Assembly: GCA_020465985.1 (NCBI GenBank)
Contig: JAANYP010007118.1
Coordinates: 27,240 to 91,239, forward strand
Length of the DNA: 64,000 nucleotides
DNA from: Centrapalus pauciflorus
Taxonomy: Eukaryota > Streptophyta > Magnoliopsida > Asterales > Asteraceae
Direction: 5' to 3'
Position 1 is the first letter of the stretch. Each line of letters opens with the position of its first letter. Positions 10,131 through 20,636 of the stretch are shown here, piece by piece. Under the pieces are notes generated by a model, which had not been told where the DNA came from, ran no database searches, and saw only the letters and a list, made by a program, of their open reading frames with translations. The position numbers and the translations under genes were made by a program.

Positions 10131-12307
10131 TAAACTTGTTTAAATTCAAATTTGTTTTATTTTGTACTTGATTAAATACAAAATCTAACACAATTAAATT
10201 TCCACAAGTTTAATAAAATTTAAATTAAACAAAGTAAATAAAGTACAGATTCGAAAATAACAGATTCAAAGGGTCCATATTTGAATGTAATGGACAGATT
10301 CGAAGAGTCCCTATTCGAGTCTAATGGACAGATTCGAATATCATGGTCATCTCGAATCTAATGATAGATTCGAGAAACCCATGAACAGATTCGAAAGTCC
10401 TAGAACAGACTCGAAGTCCCGTCGGTATTGTTTTCAACAAAAACCCAAGATTTTAACTATTTTGAACTTGGTAAATCACATACATTAGTTCAACTAGGTT
10501 CTAATCATTGATTTATGCTTTTAATTTGATCTTTTATAGGTCCAATCTTGGTAATTTAGCAAAAACCCTATTTCGACCTATAAAACTTCAAAATTTGACG
10601 ATTTGGTCTAAAATTGTGCATAAAACTACACAAATCTTGTACAATCCGGTTGATTATACCTAGATGTATCTGTAGAATCGAAACACCAAGTAAGAGACTC
10701 GACAAAATGTCGTTTTGGAAGATTACGATAGATTCGAGAATAAAATCGAGATCGCCGCAGTAGACTCGAGTGTATAGATTCGAAAACAGTAAGGTCTTAA
10801 ATGACTTCACTGTTGACCTATTTATACCACCAACCTTCGAGTCTAAGAGTAGATTCGAATCTACTAACAGATTCGAAGTCTTACCGCTTCGAGTCTGTCT
10901 TAGATTCGAAACCACCAATACTTAGAAAAATTTTCGAAAATTTTGAAATAAATTCAACTTTTCCAACTTTTTTCTACGGTATCGTGTAACCAGATAAACT
11001 ATGCCAATTCTTTTACCCTAAGCTCAAGATAGTTCACGCATTGTTTATTTTATCCAACTTTGAATGCACCCTCAGTAACTTTTGACCTTTTACCTAAGTA
11101 AAAAATTAAACTAAACTAAAATGAAATAAAACAAACTAAGGTAAAAATAAAATAAAATAAAGTAAAATAAAATTTTGACCAAAAAATTTAATCTAGACTT
11201 AAGAAAAATTTTACAATCTAAGCTAAATACGTAACAACATATTTTTGATGAGTATAGTCTAAGAAAGGTTCAATCAGATAGCGATGTCTGATACTAACTT
11301 TCAGTACTTAAACTTTCACACTTAGGAATTTTTTATTCCTTTGTTTGTTTGTTGTGACATACCTATTTAGCCGATTGTTGGTATTTTACCCCTTTAAACA
11401 TTCTACATTTCGGAATATCCCTTGGCCTTTTTATTTATCAGGAAATTATCTTACGTGACGCAGACATAGACATACTTTTATGATCAAGGCACAAGGACAA
11501 AGATTCTAACTTGTTGGTATTTGCAAACTTTCTTTAAAAGACAAACATCGGACACAGGCTGTATTTTCATACAACAAAGTGTCTTAGTTTGACTTAAGGT
11601 TTATTTTTTAAGGTTAGCAGACAGCGTGGTCAGGTCTGTACTGACGTACAACAAAGCGACATGTCTGCTAACCCGAATCTAAACAGAGACAACAGGTCTG
11701 TACTTACGTACAACAGAGTTGCATGTTTTCGACTCTCAGTTTTATATGATATTTCTATTCTCTCCATTTTCAGATGTATTTGATGTTGCCATACATCCCC
11801 AGAAAGTTTGCATACCTCATTTAGACTTAAAGTTTGTATGTCTTGTACATAAAAATTAAGACCTATTGGTCATACATCTAAGTTAGTGACACGCTTGACT
11901 TTTTCTAGAATATTTTATTAGCCTTGAGATTCCCTATATGTATTATGCCTACCAACACATCAAACTAAGTAAAGTATAACACTTAGGATTTAGTTGCATT
12001 ATGTGTGAAAGCCTAAATACTTAGAGTCTGTAACGACGGTGCTAATTTTCGTCACTTTGAACCTATGTATCTAAGACTTAACTCTTTTTTCTGATATTCT
12101 CTTTTTTTGTATTTTTATGATTTTCTCTCTTTTTTTTTTCTTTTGGTTTTCATAAGAAAAAGAAATAAAATGAGATAACCTAAAAACTTACTAAAAATAG
12201 AAACTTACTAAAAATAGAAACTTTCCTAAATTAGCAGATTACTGAAAAGAAAGAAAAACTACTACTCTACAATAAAATAAAATAAACTTACTACTACTAA
12301 GGTCAAA
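10131..12307 (-). other. Non-coding spacer between pol and third ORF of B
   Basis: About 2.2 kb with no credible gene. Nearest the third ORF (10247-10430 and 10720-10910) it carries some 15 or more copies of the AGATTCGAA-type motif also found in the LTR and leader. The middle (10930-11300) is A/T-rich. From 11300 to 12300 it is recognisably similar to the spacer of A at 1-930, including the three-hairpin array and several short blocks such as atgcctaccaacacatcaaa. Conservation of a non-coding stretch between two diverged elements argues for function. Confidence 0.8.
11542..11731 (-). other. Three tandem hairpins in the spacer of B
   Basis: Hairpins at 11542-11591, 11612-11673 and 11674-11731. 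Basal stems are CAAAC/GTTTG with GACAC/GTGTC; a perfect 12-bp GGTTAGCAGACA/TGTCTGCTAACC; and a three-part CGAA, AAACA, CAAC stem. Sense-strand apical hairpins are UGUAU-GAAA-AUACA (copy 1), UGUAC-GUCA-GUACA (copy 2) and UGUAC-GUAA-GUACA (copy 3), so two of three have GNRA tetraloops. Compared with A at 183-382, several stem bases differ on both strands in a pairing-preserving way. I know of no described RNA family with this shape. Confidence 0.65.
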
Positions 12308-15300
12308 TTACTCTGGGTTGCGCATTCCATTCAGTTGAATTAAATACTCAAACCGTGACTTATCAAACGCTTTGGTAAATAAATCTGCATTATTATCTTC
12401 TGTTGCCACCTTTACCAGTTTGATTAAGTTCTTTTCAGCACATCACGAATAAAATGATGCCTTATGTCTATGTGCTTTGTTTTACTGTGTTTAACTGGAT
12501 TACTAGTTATAGCAATTGTAGATTGATTGTCTATCCTAATAGGAGTTTGAGTGTAAGCCAAACCGTAATCCCGCAATGTTGTTGTATCCACAGAACCTGT
12601 TGAGCTAGCAACTAACCAGCAGCAACAATACTCGGCCTCGAACGTGAAAGGCTACCGATGTTTGTTTCTTGCATTGCCAGGATACCAATCTCCCTCCTAG
12701 GAACTGACAACCTCCAGTTGTAGATTTGCGCGTCAAGCTGCATCCTCCGTAGTCAGAATCCGTGAACACTTCCAATTCTAGATCTCCCTCCGCGTGATAC
12801 CAAAGTCCCAGCATCGGTTTCGACTTGAGGTATCGTAGAATCCGCTTCACAGCTTTCATATGCATCTCCTTCGGATTCGCTTGAAACCTAGCACAAATAC
12901 AAACAGCAAACATTATGTCAGGTCTTGAAGCAGTTAAATACATAAGTGACCCAATCATGGCCCGATATAAAGTCGGATCCACATTGGTATCACTTTCAGT
13001 ACCCGGCCCGAGATTGTGATTCACTTGAATCGGCGTGCTGAAGTGGGCGGTCAACTTAGTTCCCTCCATCCCAAACCGTTCTAATATGTCATAGACATAC
13101 TTAGTTTGATGGATAAACATCCCTTCCTTCTTTTGGTCAACTTGTAACCCTAAAAAGAAATTCAACTCCCCCATAGCACTCATCTCGAACTTAGACTTCA
13201 TCACCTTCTCGAAATCTTTGCACGTCTGTTCGTCTGATGATCCAAAAATGATATCATCGACGTACACTTGTACCAAGATAAAGTGTTCACCCTTCCTCTT
13301 CACAAATAGAGTACTATCTATCCTACCCCTTTCAAAACCGTTTTCTAAAAGATGGTTGGATAAAGTCTCATACCACGCCCTAGGTGCCTGATGTAATCCA
13401 TAAAGAGCCTTATCTAAGCGATATACTCTATCAGAATATTTTGGATCTGTAAATCCGAGCGGTTGTTCTACATATACCAACTCCTTCACTTTCCCATACA
13501 GGAAAGCACTCTTAACGTCCAGTTGATATACCTTAAAGCCTTTGAAGGAGGCAAACGCTAGAAACAACCTAATGGCTTCCAGCCTTGCTAGAGGTGCAAA
13601 AACTTCGTTGTAATCGATTCCCTCCTCTTGGTTGAAACCCTTTACAACTAATCTCGCCTTGTTGCGCGTGACTATACCCCGATCGTCTCTCTTGCACTTA
13701 AAAACGCATTTGGTTCCTATTGCAATCTCCCCTCGAGGTAACGGAACTAACTCCCACACTTCTAGTTTCCTAAATTGTGAAAGTTCTTCCTGCATCGCTT
13801 CAATCCAAGAATTGTCCTTAAGTGCCATTTGCACATTTTTGGGCTCTACTTGCGATATGAAACACGAATATAGACATGTGTGATATGCCTCGGAGTCGTT
13901 TATCATCGACAACAACACAGTGTTGTTATTTACACTACTCCGAGTCTTCACACCCTCGTTAGGATTTCCTATGATGCTTTCTATTGGATGGTTCTTGTTA
14001 ATCCTAGAGGTCTCTATTTCATCAACCCTTAGATTATCTCCTAAGTTGGATCCTATTTCACCCAAAGGGGGAACAGGCTCAGCTTCTACATTTTCCTCCT
14101 CACGGACGTTTTCCTCAGAGTTAGAACTTGAAGCTTGAGTCTGATTCTCAGTGTTAGGTGTCTCTTGATCAGCAACTTCTGGAGATCCATCTACAGTCGC
14201 AGTAGGCTCGGACGTAGATTCGAACGTGGTCCTTGGAAAGATTTGGCCATCGTCGTTCAGATGCAACGTCGCCAAGTCCTTCTCGATTGTACCTGCATTA
14301 TCATCCAGAGGAATGTTAAATGACTCAAATAACTTATCATAGTCAAATATCCATTCCGGACCAGTTTGGGGTTCATGTGTATAACTTGTGACTTCAATGT
14401 TATACACAATCTCCACAGTACCAGTTGTTTTGTTAAACACCCGTTTGTTTGGTGAGTTTGGCACATAACCTAGGAAGTATCCTTCGTCAGGCCTTTCACC
14501 AAACTTCGGTTGATGTTTTGTTCTTAAAAGTGTGCATGGTACTCCAAACGGTTCGAATCCAGTTAAGTTAGGTGGCCGTTTATTCAAAATTTCATAGCAT
14601 GTTTTGTTCAATGATTTGACTGTAAGGACTCGGTTTAAAATGTGGCACGCGGTATTCACTGCCTCCCCCCAAAACATGGTAGGAAGCTTTGAATCCGAAA
14701 GCATAGTCCTTGCAGCCTCAATCAAAGTTCTATTTTTACGTTCGGCCACCCCATTCTGTTGAGGTTCATATGGTGCACTGAATTGATGCACTATGCCCTT
14801 TGATAGGAAATATACACCAATTACAGTGTTTTTGAATTCAGTTCCATTATCACTACGAATATATTTAACCCTAGTTCCGTATGAGTTCTCCACTTGGTCC
14901 AAGAACCCGATGAGCCTTGCAGCTGTCTCGTCCTTCGTACCTTAAAAGAAAACCCAAGAAAAACGTGAGTAATCGTCAGTGATAACTAAGCAGTACCAAC
15001 TACCTCCAATACTCCTTTTGTTGATTGGGCCGAAAAGGTCCATGTGCAACAGATCGAATGTTGAGGCTTTGGAATTCTGCTTCTTGGACTTATGTGTCTT
15101 CTTGTGCTGTTTGCCCTTCATGCAAGGTAGACACTTATCCTCGAACTGAAAACTTTTCATGGGCACACCCTGCACCAGTCCATGCTTCGTTATGTAATTC
15201 ATCTTTCTCAGGTGCAGGTGAGCCATGCGTCTGTGCCACAGTACGGATTCCGTCTCCGAAGCTTTGGATAGTAGACAGATTGGCCCCATCGAAGTCTCTG

Positions 15301-15682
15301 GCTTGTTCATATCCACCATGTACAAGTCGTTCTTCCTTGGCGCCCGCATCAACACCCATTCTTCAGGAATTTTGAATCCAGGCTTTAGCACTAACGCCTC
15401 AGTGTCAGTAAATAACACCGAGTTCTTCTTATCACAGATTTGAGAGACACTAATGAGATTATGAACCAGTTTATCAACGTGATAAACTTGATCCAAAGTA
15501 ATCGTCCCATTAGTGACTTCTCCAGTTCCACTGATATTTCCACCCTTGTTACCCGCGAATGATACAAATCCCCTATTACCCCCCTTGAAGTCTGTGAGAA
15601 GACTTCTTTCCCCCGTCATGTGCCTGGAGCAACCACTGTCGACGAACCACTTGTTGTTTGGACAGGTAGTTATCTCCTGCAC
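12308..15682 (-). pseudogene. Element B pol, broken
   Basis: Copia polyprotein in the same frame as gag, after the gag stop. Protease WFVDSGCSRHM is at its start. Integrase has a His/Cys zinc region, HMDLFGP, IRSDNGTEF and the QQNGVAERKNRTLIE glutamate, giving the D,D,E set. Reverse transcriptase has YVDDIIFGS and QLDVKSAFL. RNase H has TDSDYGGC and, near its end, KTKHIDIRHHF. Breaks: an in-frame TAA at 14942-14944 within integrase, a frameshift near 12630-12660 in RNase H, and a one-base loss near 12440. The frame ends at 12308-12310. Apart from these three lesions it is well preserved, fitting a young element. Confidence 0.93.
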
Positions 15683-15704
15683 ATGAAAGAAAATAGGTTA
15701 GTTA
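15677..15704 (-). promoter_or_regulatory. Gag stop inside a 3'-splice-site-like block (B)
   Basis: The gag TAA (15700-15698) is part of a CTAAC branch-point-like sequence. It is followed by a pyrimidine-rich stretch and TGTGCAG ending at 15677, 21 nt downstream. Pol continues in the same frame, so stop readthrough is the simpler way to make Gag-Pol. A nearby GTATGT (15758-15753) would give an 82-nt intron, but the spliced frame would hit a stop. Confidence 0.4.
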
Positions 15705-18574
15705 TCACGGGGAACCCAAGCCATGACTGACTTGGTAATACCATTCTCGTCCACATACTTGAACTCTTTCAAGTACCCATCTCGCCGTTCAGGTGACTTG
15801 GGCCTTTGAACTGAATTCTGTTGTGGTGCCGAGTGATTTAAGTTCACTCTTTGCCTTGGTGTAGGCATTTGTTGTGGAGCTCTGGAATAATTTCTATTAT
15901 ATGCCATTTCTGAGTGTGATCCTTGAGCTCTTACCGGTGCATACTGTCTAACTGGAGTATGTGACCTAACTGGAGTATGTGACCTGCTAGGTGTGGTGCT
16001 CCTATAGACTTGTTGTGGTGCTGACCTAGATTGATTTGTGACACGATTCGGTGAATTTGTCCTAATCACTTCCTTTGGTCCAACCTTAACCGGTGTGTTT
16101 TTCACAACTTGTTTGGGTGCGGCCTGCACAGTTTTCTCGGTAGGTTGAGAACTACTGCTGCTTGCCACACTGGGTGAGGGCTTAACAGGTGTTGGGGTCA
16201 CTGTCTTAGGGGCAACATCTGCTTTCCTAAGTGGACAGTGAGAAGCAACATGCCCTTTCTCGTGACATCTAAAGCAAGACATCTTATCCATGGACTTTTT
16301 GGTTGTTCCCTTAGATCTAGGTGTCTCACTAGTGTCTACTGCCTTTGGTACATCTACAGTGTCTGTCTCTTCGACCTGGTCAGCCCATGAAATTTTCTGT
16401 TTTCCTGCAGGTGTTTCACTGGAGGAAGACACAAATTTCACTTTCTTGACCTTGACGGGTGAGTCAACCACCTTAGGTGTATTATCAACTGTAGGCTCAG
16501 GTGTCGGTTCAGGTAGGTCCTCTAAGTCTACTGACTTGTCAGTTTTCTCCTGAGGCTGAGGCACATAATTCGCATTGAAAGGTGGAGGAATTTCGTGAAA
16601 ACCTAGACCTACAGGCTTCTTAGACTGTCTTTGGGCATCTAAGACTTTTCCTAGATTTAGGCTCGAATTCCTAAACTTTTCCAGCTTGCTATTTGCCTCT
16701 GCTACCTTAACCTTGGTCTCGGCTAGCTCTATATCCTTGTCCTTAAGACTTTTAGTTAAGGCCTCTACGTGCTCATACATTAGTTCTATCCTAACACACT
16801 GCTCGCTGAGTTTGTCTTTTAGAACTACCACGTCTTGAGCATCAGCCTTAAGCTTTTCTTTTAAATCTTGCTTTATATCATTTAGACTAGCGTTTTCTAT
16901 TTTTAAGTTATCATTTTGAGCAGATATGGTTTTATGTGATTCTAAGACTAGATTTAATCTATCATTAGAAGTAGCACACAAAGCACATAATTCTGAAAAT
17001 AGAGAATAAGAAAGACTAACCTTAGAGTTATCAGATTCCACGTTGGCCATCTGAGCAGCAAACTCCAGCACGGTCTGATCATTCGCCTTCTCTACCCACA
17101 TCGGACTACTGTCCCGTGTGGTCTGCTCGTCTTCGTCACAACCATTCTCAGTAACTTCAGCCATGAAAGCTCTAGCATTGGACTGAGGATGTGAACTCCA
17201 GTCATAGGTACCATCTAGCTGTCTGTCAGAAGTGACATTGGATAGTAGACCCGCTAGATTGGCTTGACCAGAAGAGGAACTCGGAAGGTATCTTTGTTGG
17301 GACTGATTTTGGTACTGTCCTTGATGCTGACTCTGTCCTTGGTATGTCTCTACCTTCGGTCTTTGACACTCCCTGGCGAAGTGTCCCAATCCCTGACAGT
17401 TGTAGCATTTGACCTTAGACTTATCAAATCCTATCCCTTTGTTGTTCATTTGCAGATTCCTCCCAGTTCGCTTGATGAATCTTTTTACCCTCTGGGTCAC
17501 CATGGCCAGTTGCCACTTAAGATCCATTTCCTCTAAGTCATCAGGGTCGACCTGATCGTAATCTTCATCCCATAGAGCTGGGTCATTGATTTTCCCTTGA
17601 ACACAATTTCCATAAGCTGCCACAAAGGAAGCAAGCAGATTCAAATGTTCCTCTGCTGACTTTGCGCTCATCGGCATCTTCGAATAGCTCTGACTTGTGG
17701 ATGCCTGTTGGACTTGAGGTTGCGGTTCTTCCGATCTTCCTAACCCTAAGAACGCGCGATTCAGTGAGTCTTCGGACTCTGGTGGCGATGACGTTTCTCC
17801 GGTGAAAAACGCTGTAGCACTCTTCGGTTCAGCTGTCACTGATGATTTAGATGTCTTTCCAAAATACATAGCCGGATTCTGGACTTGCTCGTAATCAGTC
17901 TCAGCCTTAATCATCTCGAAGTGATATGCCCTCAACGTTCCCACAATGTCATCAAGTGATTGAGCATAATATTTGTCCTCATTCAGCTTAATCATTGCCA
18001 CGTACATAGCCCATTTGGCTGGTAGGGCATCAAGAAGCTTGTTGTTCTTGTCAGTGTCCGAATACTCAATTCCATGACTTTCAAGTTCCGTTATCAGATG
18101 ATAGAACCTTGTGATAATATCATCCAACTGTTCATCCTTAATTGCCTTGAAAATCGCAAACTGTTGGGTCAACATCTCTGTACGCTTTCTACGCACCCGA
18201 GGATTACCTTCACACCTTTTCTGGAGAGACTCCCAAAGTTCCTTCGACGTCCTTTGAGTCCGAAATGTGTGTAAAATATCTTGAGGTAAAGCCATACGGA
18301 TTATGGAGAAAGCTTTGTTTTCAGCTTCAAATAGTTTCTTGTCATCCTCTTTCATCATCTGATATGACAAGACCTTTTGACGGCCTTCAACTTCAGATAC
18401 TGGCGGAATGTACCCTTCATCTATGCACACCCACATGCGCATATCATTGAATCGTACAAAATCTGTAAATCTGTCCTTCCACCAGTAATAGTCCTCAACT
18501 TTCATCAGCTTAGGCGGTGCATTTGCCTTCCCAACTTCGTGATCCATCTCAAGGAATTTCTGAAGATTTGACAT
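15698..18574 (-). CDS. gag: Element B gag, 958 aa
   Basis: Uninterrupted capsid/nucleocapsid protein of the retrotransposon particle. Residues 1-240 match the copia-type gag domain (DYYWWKDRF near 28-36, a QQFAIFKAIKDEQLDDIITRFYHLITEL-like helix region, and LDALP near 181). Zinc knuckle 1 is C390-x2-C393-x4-H398-x4-C403; zinc knuckle 2 is C767-x2-C770-x4-H775-x4-C780. A charged, heptad-like coiled coil lies between them (about 545-645). The Ser/Pro/Thr-rich tail includes RSHTPVR-type repeats (864-882). It is about twice the usual copia gag length, as in other Sireviruses. The ATG at 18574 follows a 660-nt leader and aligns with the start in A. Confidence 0.93.
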   Translation of the reverse strand: MSNLQKFLEMDHEVGKANAPPKLMKVEDYYWWKDRFTDFVRFNDMRMWVCIDEGYIPPVSEVEGRQKVLSYQMMKEDDKKLFEAENKAFSIIRMALPQDILHTFRTQRTSKELWESLQKRCEGNPRVRRKRTEMLTQQFAIFKAIKDEQLDDIITRFYHLITELESHGIEYSDTDKNNKLLDALPAKWAMYVAMIKLNEDKYYAQSLDDIVGTLRAYHFEMIKAETDYEQVQNPAMYFGKTSKSSVTAEPKSATAFFTGETSSPPESEDSLNRAFLGLGRSEEPQPQVQQASTSQSYSKMPMSAKSAEEHLNLLASFVAAYGNCVQGKINDPALWDEDYDQVDPDDLEEMDLKWQLAMVTQRVKRFIKRTGRNLQMNNKGIGFDKSKVKCYNCQGLGHFARECQRPKVETYQGQSQHQGQYQNQSQQRYLPSSSSGQANLAGLLSNVTSDRQLDGTYDWSSHPQSNARAFMAEVTENGCDEDEQTTRDSSPMWVEKANDQTVLEFAAQMANVESDNSKVSLSYSLFSELCALCATSNDRLNLVLESHKTISAQNDNLKIENASLNDIKQDLKEKLKADAQDVVVLKDKLSEQCVRIELMYEHVEALTKSLKDKDIELAETKVKVAEANSKLEKFRNSSLNLGKVLDAQRQSKKPVGLGFHEIPPPFNANYVPQPQEKTDKSVDLEDLPEPTPEPTVDNTPKVVDSPVKVKKVKFVSSSSETPAGKQKISWADQVEETDTVDVPKAVDTSETPRSKGTTKKSMDKMSCFRCHEKGHVASHCPLRKADVAPKTVTPTPVKPSPSVASSSSSQPTEKTVQAAPKQVVKNTPVKVGPKEVIRTNSPNRVTNQSRSAPQQVYRSTTPSRSHTPVRSHTPVRQYAPVRAQGSHSEMAYNRNYSRAPQQMPTPRQRVNLNHSAPQQNSVQRPKSPERRDGYLKEFKYVDENGITKSVMAWVPRDN

Positions 18575-19234
18575 CTTTTCTAAAACAAATTGAATTTGAA
18601 CTTAATTAATTTAATTCGAAACTGATTTAGACTAACTTATTCGAATCTAGATAGATTCGAAACTAATTAAGATTAAATCTTTTGAGATTAAATTCGATTA
18701 AGTCTTAAAGGTCAATTAGATTCGAAATTTATGTCAGATTCGAACAACTCCTTAGAATCGATGGTCCTTAGAATCGAAGGTCAGCAGACTCGAATTTCAG
18801 TAGATTTGAAACACAGATTCGAAAAATACTAGACTCGAAACAAACTCGAAACTAATCTAGACTCGAGATCCTATTCGAATGAAGTAACAGATTCGAAACA
18901 AAGTAGACTCGAAACTCTCTGAAATTGACTCGAAAGGAGCGTATTTAGGTTAGACTCGAGACTAAAGTGAAACCCTAATTACCCCTATAGATTCGAGCGC
19001 CGCAAACTCGAAAAACGGTTAACACCTTGATTTTTTGACGTTTTACAGATTAAATCACTATTTTTCAAACGAAAAATAATGATTTCGACCAAAAACGTGA
19101 AAAACGACAAAGTGTTTCCCGAATATGAATTTGCTAAGCTCAAAAACACGTTTTTGAGAGCAAAACCGTCCAACAAGCGTCAAGAAACCTAGAATGTATC
19201 TGATGAACACGAAGAACACGAAGAACACTCCGTA
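18575..19234 (-). other. 5' leader of B, rich in AGATTCGAA motifs
   Basis: Untranslated leader between primer-binding site and gag. From about 18600 to 19000 it contains roughly twenty copies of TTCGAATCT / AGATTCGAA and close variants (TTCGAGTCT). It is the densest cluster in the element and the same motif as in the LTR and before the third ORF. Nearer the primer site this motif is absent. A packaging, dimerisation or transcription role is possible but unproven. Confidence 0.8.
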
Positions 19235-19247
19235 GGCTCTGATACCA
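19235..19247 (-). promoter_or_regulatory. Primer-binding site of B (initiator tRNA-Met)
   Basis: Sense strand TGGTATCAGAGCC, complementary to the 3' end of plant initiator tRNA-Met, two bases inside the 5' LTR (which ends at 19250). It primes minus-strand DNA synthesis. Confidence 0.96.
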
Positions 19248-19249
19248 CT

Positions 19250-19908
19250 TGTAAGGTCTACGACTTGAAGATCTATCTAGACGCGGATCCGTGAACGAGT
19301 GCGGAATCCTCGTTGATGGTTAGACGGACAACTCTCAACCAACGGAACACGGAGACTATTAGACGCTGAACGAACGACACACGAACGATCCTACGAACTA
19401 ATTCTCTCCGAAACGGCACTCACCTAGCTGATAAACTCGAGATCGCCTTTTGCTTAATCCCTCACGAATTCTGCAAAAAGTCCTCTAATTATTCGAGTCT
19501 ATCCCTAATTATAGACCCTGATTCGAGTCTGTTGTGGGCCAAGCTCGAATCTGGCCCAAGGCCCATTCGAGTCTGTCCATATTGACAGTCTCGAATCTAG
19601 CCCATTCGAATCTAAGGTCTCATTCGAATCTATCTCAGATTCGAATGTATTCCCTTAAGTAATTTGAATCTACCCAAAAACACTTAAACTCTTAAGTGAT
19701 GAAACTTATGTTTTACTTATGCTTGAGTTAATCTTTGACCTTTACGTTTGAACTTCTTGTAATATGTTACATCAAGTTCAAACACACAATCAATAACAGA
19801 CAAACACATATAAACATATATATCAAAACACTTGTTAATACTCAGAATATTACTTAAACCATAATGCAGATCGATTAGACTGCTATCGTCACACAGAGTG
19901 TACCAACA
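19250..19908 (-). repeat. 5' LTR of element B
   Basis: 659 bp, partner of 6363-7021 with about 7 mismatches by eye (for example at the 5' end, the TTCGAATCT array and next to taccaaca). Target duplication AAGTA follows at 19909-19913. Confidence 0.97.
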
Positions 19909-20636
19909 AAGTAGATGGCTTAGTCTTACCAAAGTACATCTCAGGATCTTGTACCTGATCATATTCCATCTCTTTCTTTTGTATCTTGAAGTTATGAGCT
20001 CTCAGCATCCTAGTAACTTCCTCAAGAGAAAGAGTATCTAACTTCTCTTGATCATGCTTCAATAGAGTAGTGTACATCTCCCACTTTGACGGTAAAGCAT
20101 CCAGAAGTTTGTCAATGTTCTCTGACACTTTATAATCAACTCTGTGATTATCTAGTTCAGTCAGAAGATGATAGAATCGAATGATCACTTCATCCAGACT
20201 CTCATTCTTCAAGCACTTGAAGATTGCAAACTGTTGCTTCAGTTCTTCCCTTCCTGACATGAGGATTTCCCTCATACCTTCTCTAAAAAGCCTCCCAAAG
20301 TTCTTTTGAGGTCCTATGGTGTTTGAAGGTATGTAGAATCTGCAGAGGCAGAGACATCTTAATTGATGATAAAGCCCAATTCTCAGCATCATAAATCTTC
20401 TTATCCTCATCCTTCATCTATTGATAAGATAGAACTTTCATCCTGCCCTCAAGCTCCTGAGTTGGAGGTACATACCCTTTGTCAATACAGATCCACATTC
20501 GCATGTCATTGTACCGAGCGAAGTTTGCAAACCTATCCTTCCACCAATAATAGTCCTCAATCTTCATGAGCTTTCGTGGAGACTTTGATTTACCCACTTA
20601 ATGATCTATTTCCATGAACCTGTGTAAACCTGTCAT
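19909..20636 (-). pseudogene. Element A gag, N-terminal part
   Basis: Start of A gag, homologous to B gag residues 1-245. Recognisable pieces are the DYYWWKDRF block, QQFAIFKCLKNESLDEVIIRF, LLDALPSKWEMY and the YFGKT motif just before the nested element. The ATG is at 20636-20634. In-frame stops lie near 20599 and near 20418, and there is a frame change around 20270-20330. It continues at 6362 leftward. Confidence 0.92.

Larger units (their letters stand above)
6363..19908 (-). mobile_element. Complete Sirevirus-type copia element B, nested in A
   Basis: Full-length 13,546-bp element on the minus strand. Two 659-bp LTRs (6363-7021 and 19250-19908) start and end with TG/CA and differ at about 7 positions by eye. 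Flanks are identical: AAGTA at 6358-6362 and 19909-19913. Sense order: 5' LTR, tRNA-Met primer site, long leader, gag (18574-15698), pol (to 12308), structured spacer, third ORF (10088-7068), purine tract, 3' LTR. Gag and the third ORF are open; pol has one stop and two frameshifts. The near-identical LTRs mean a recent insertion; the broken pol means it now needs help from another copy. Confidence 0.97.

Noticed and set aside
15677..15710. A 34-nt intron starting at GTGATA
   Set aside because: Too short for plant splicing and out of frame.
15677..15758. An 82-nt intron (GTATGT to TGCAG) fusing gag to pol in B
   Set aside because: The spliced frame would meet a stop within two codons; only the acceptor-like block is kept as a finding.
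18600..19010. Heat-shock elements in the TTCGAA arrays
   Set aside because: GAA and TTC units abut without the two-base spacing of heat-shock elements.
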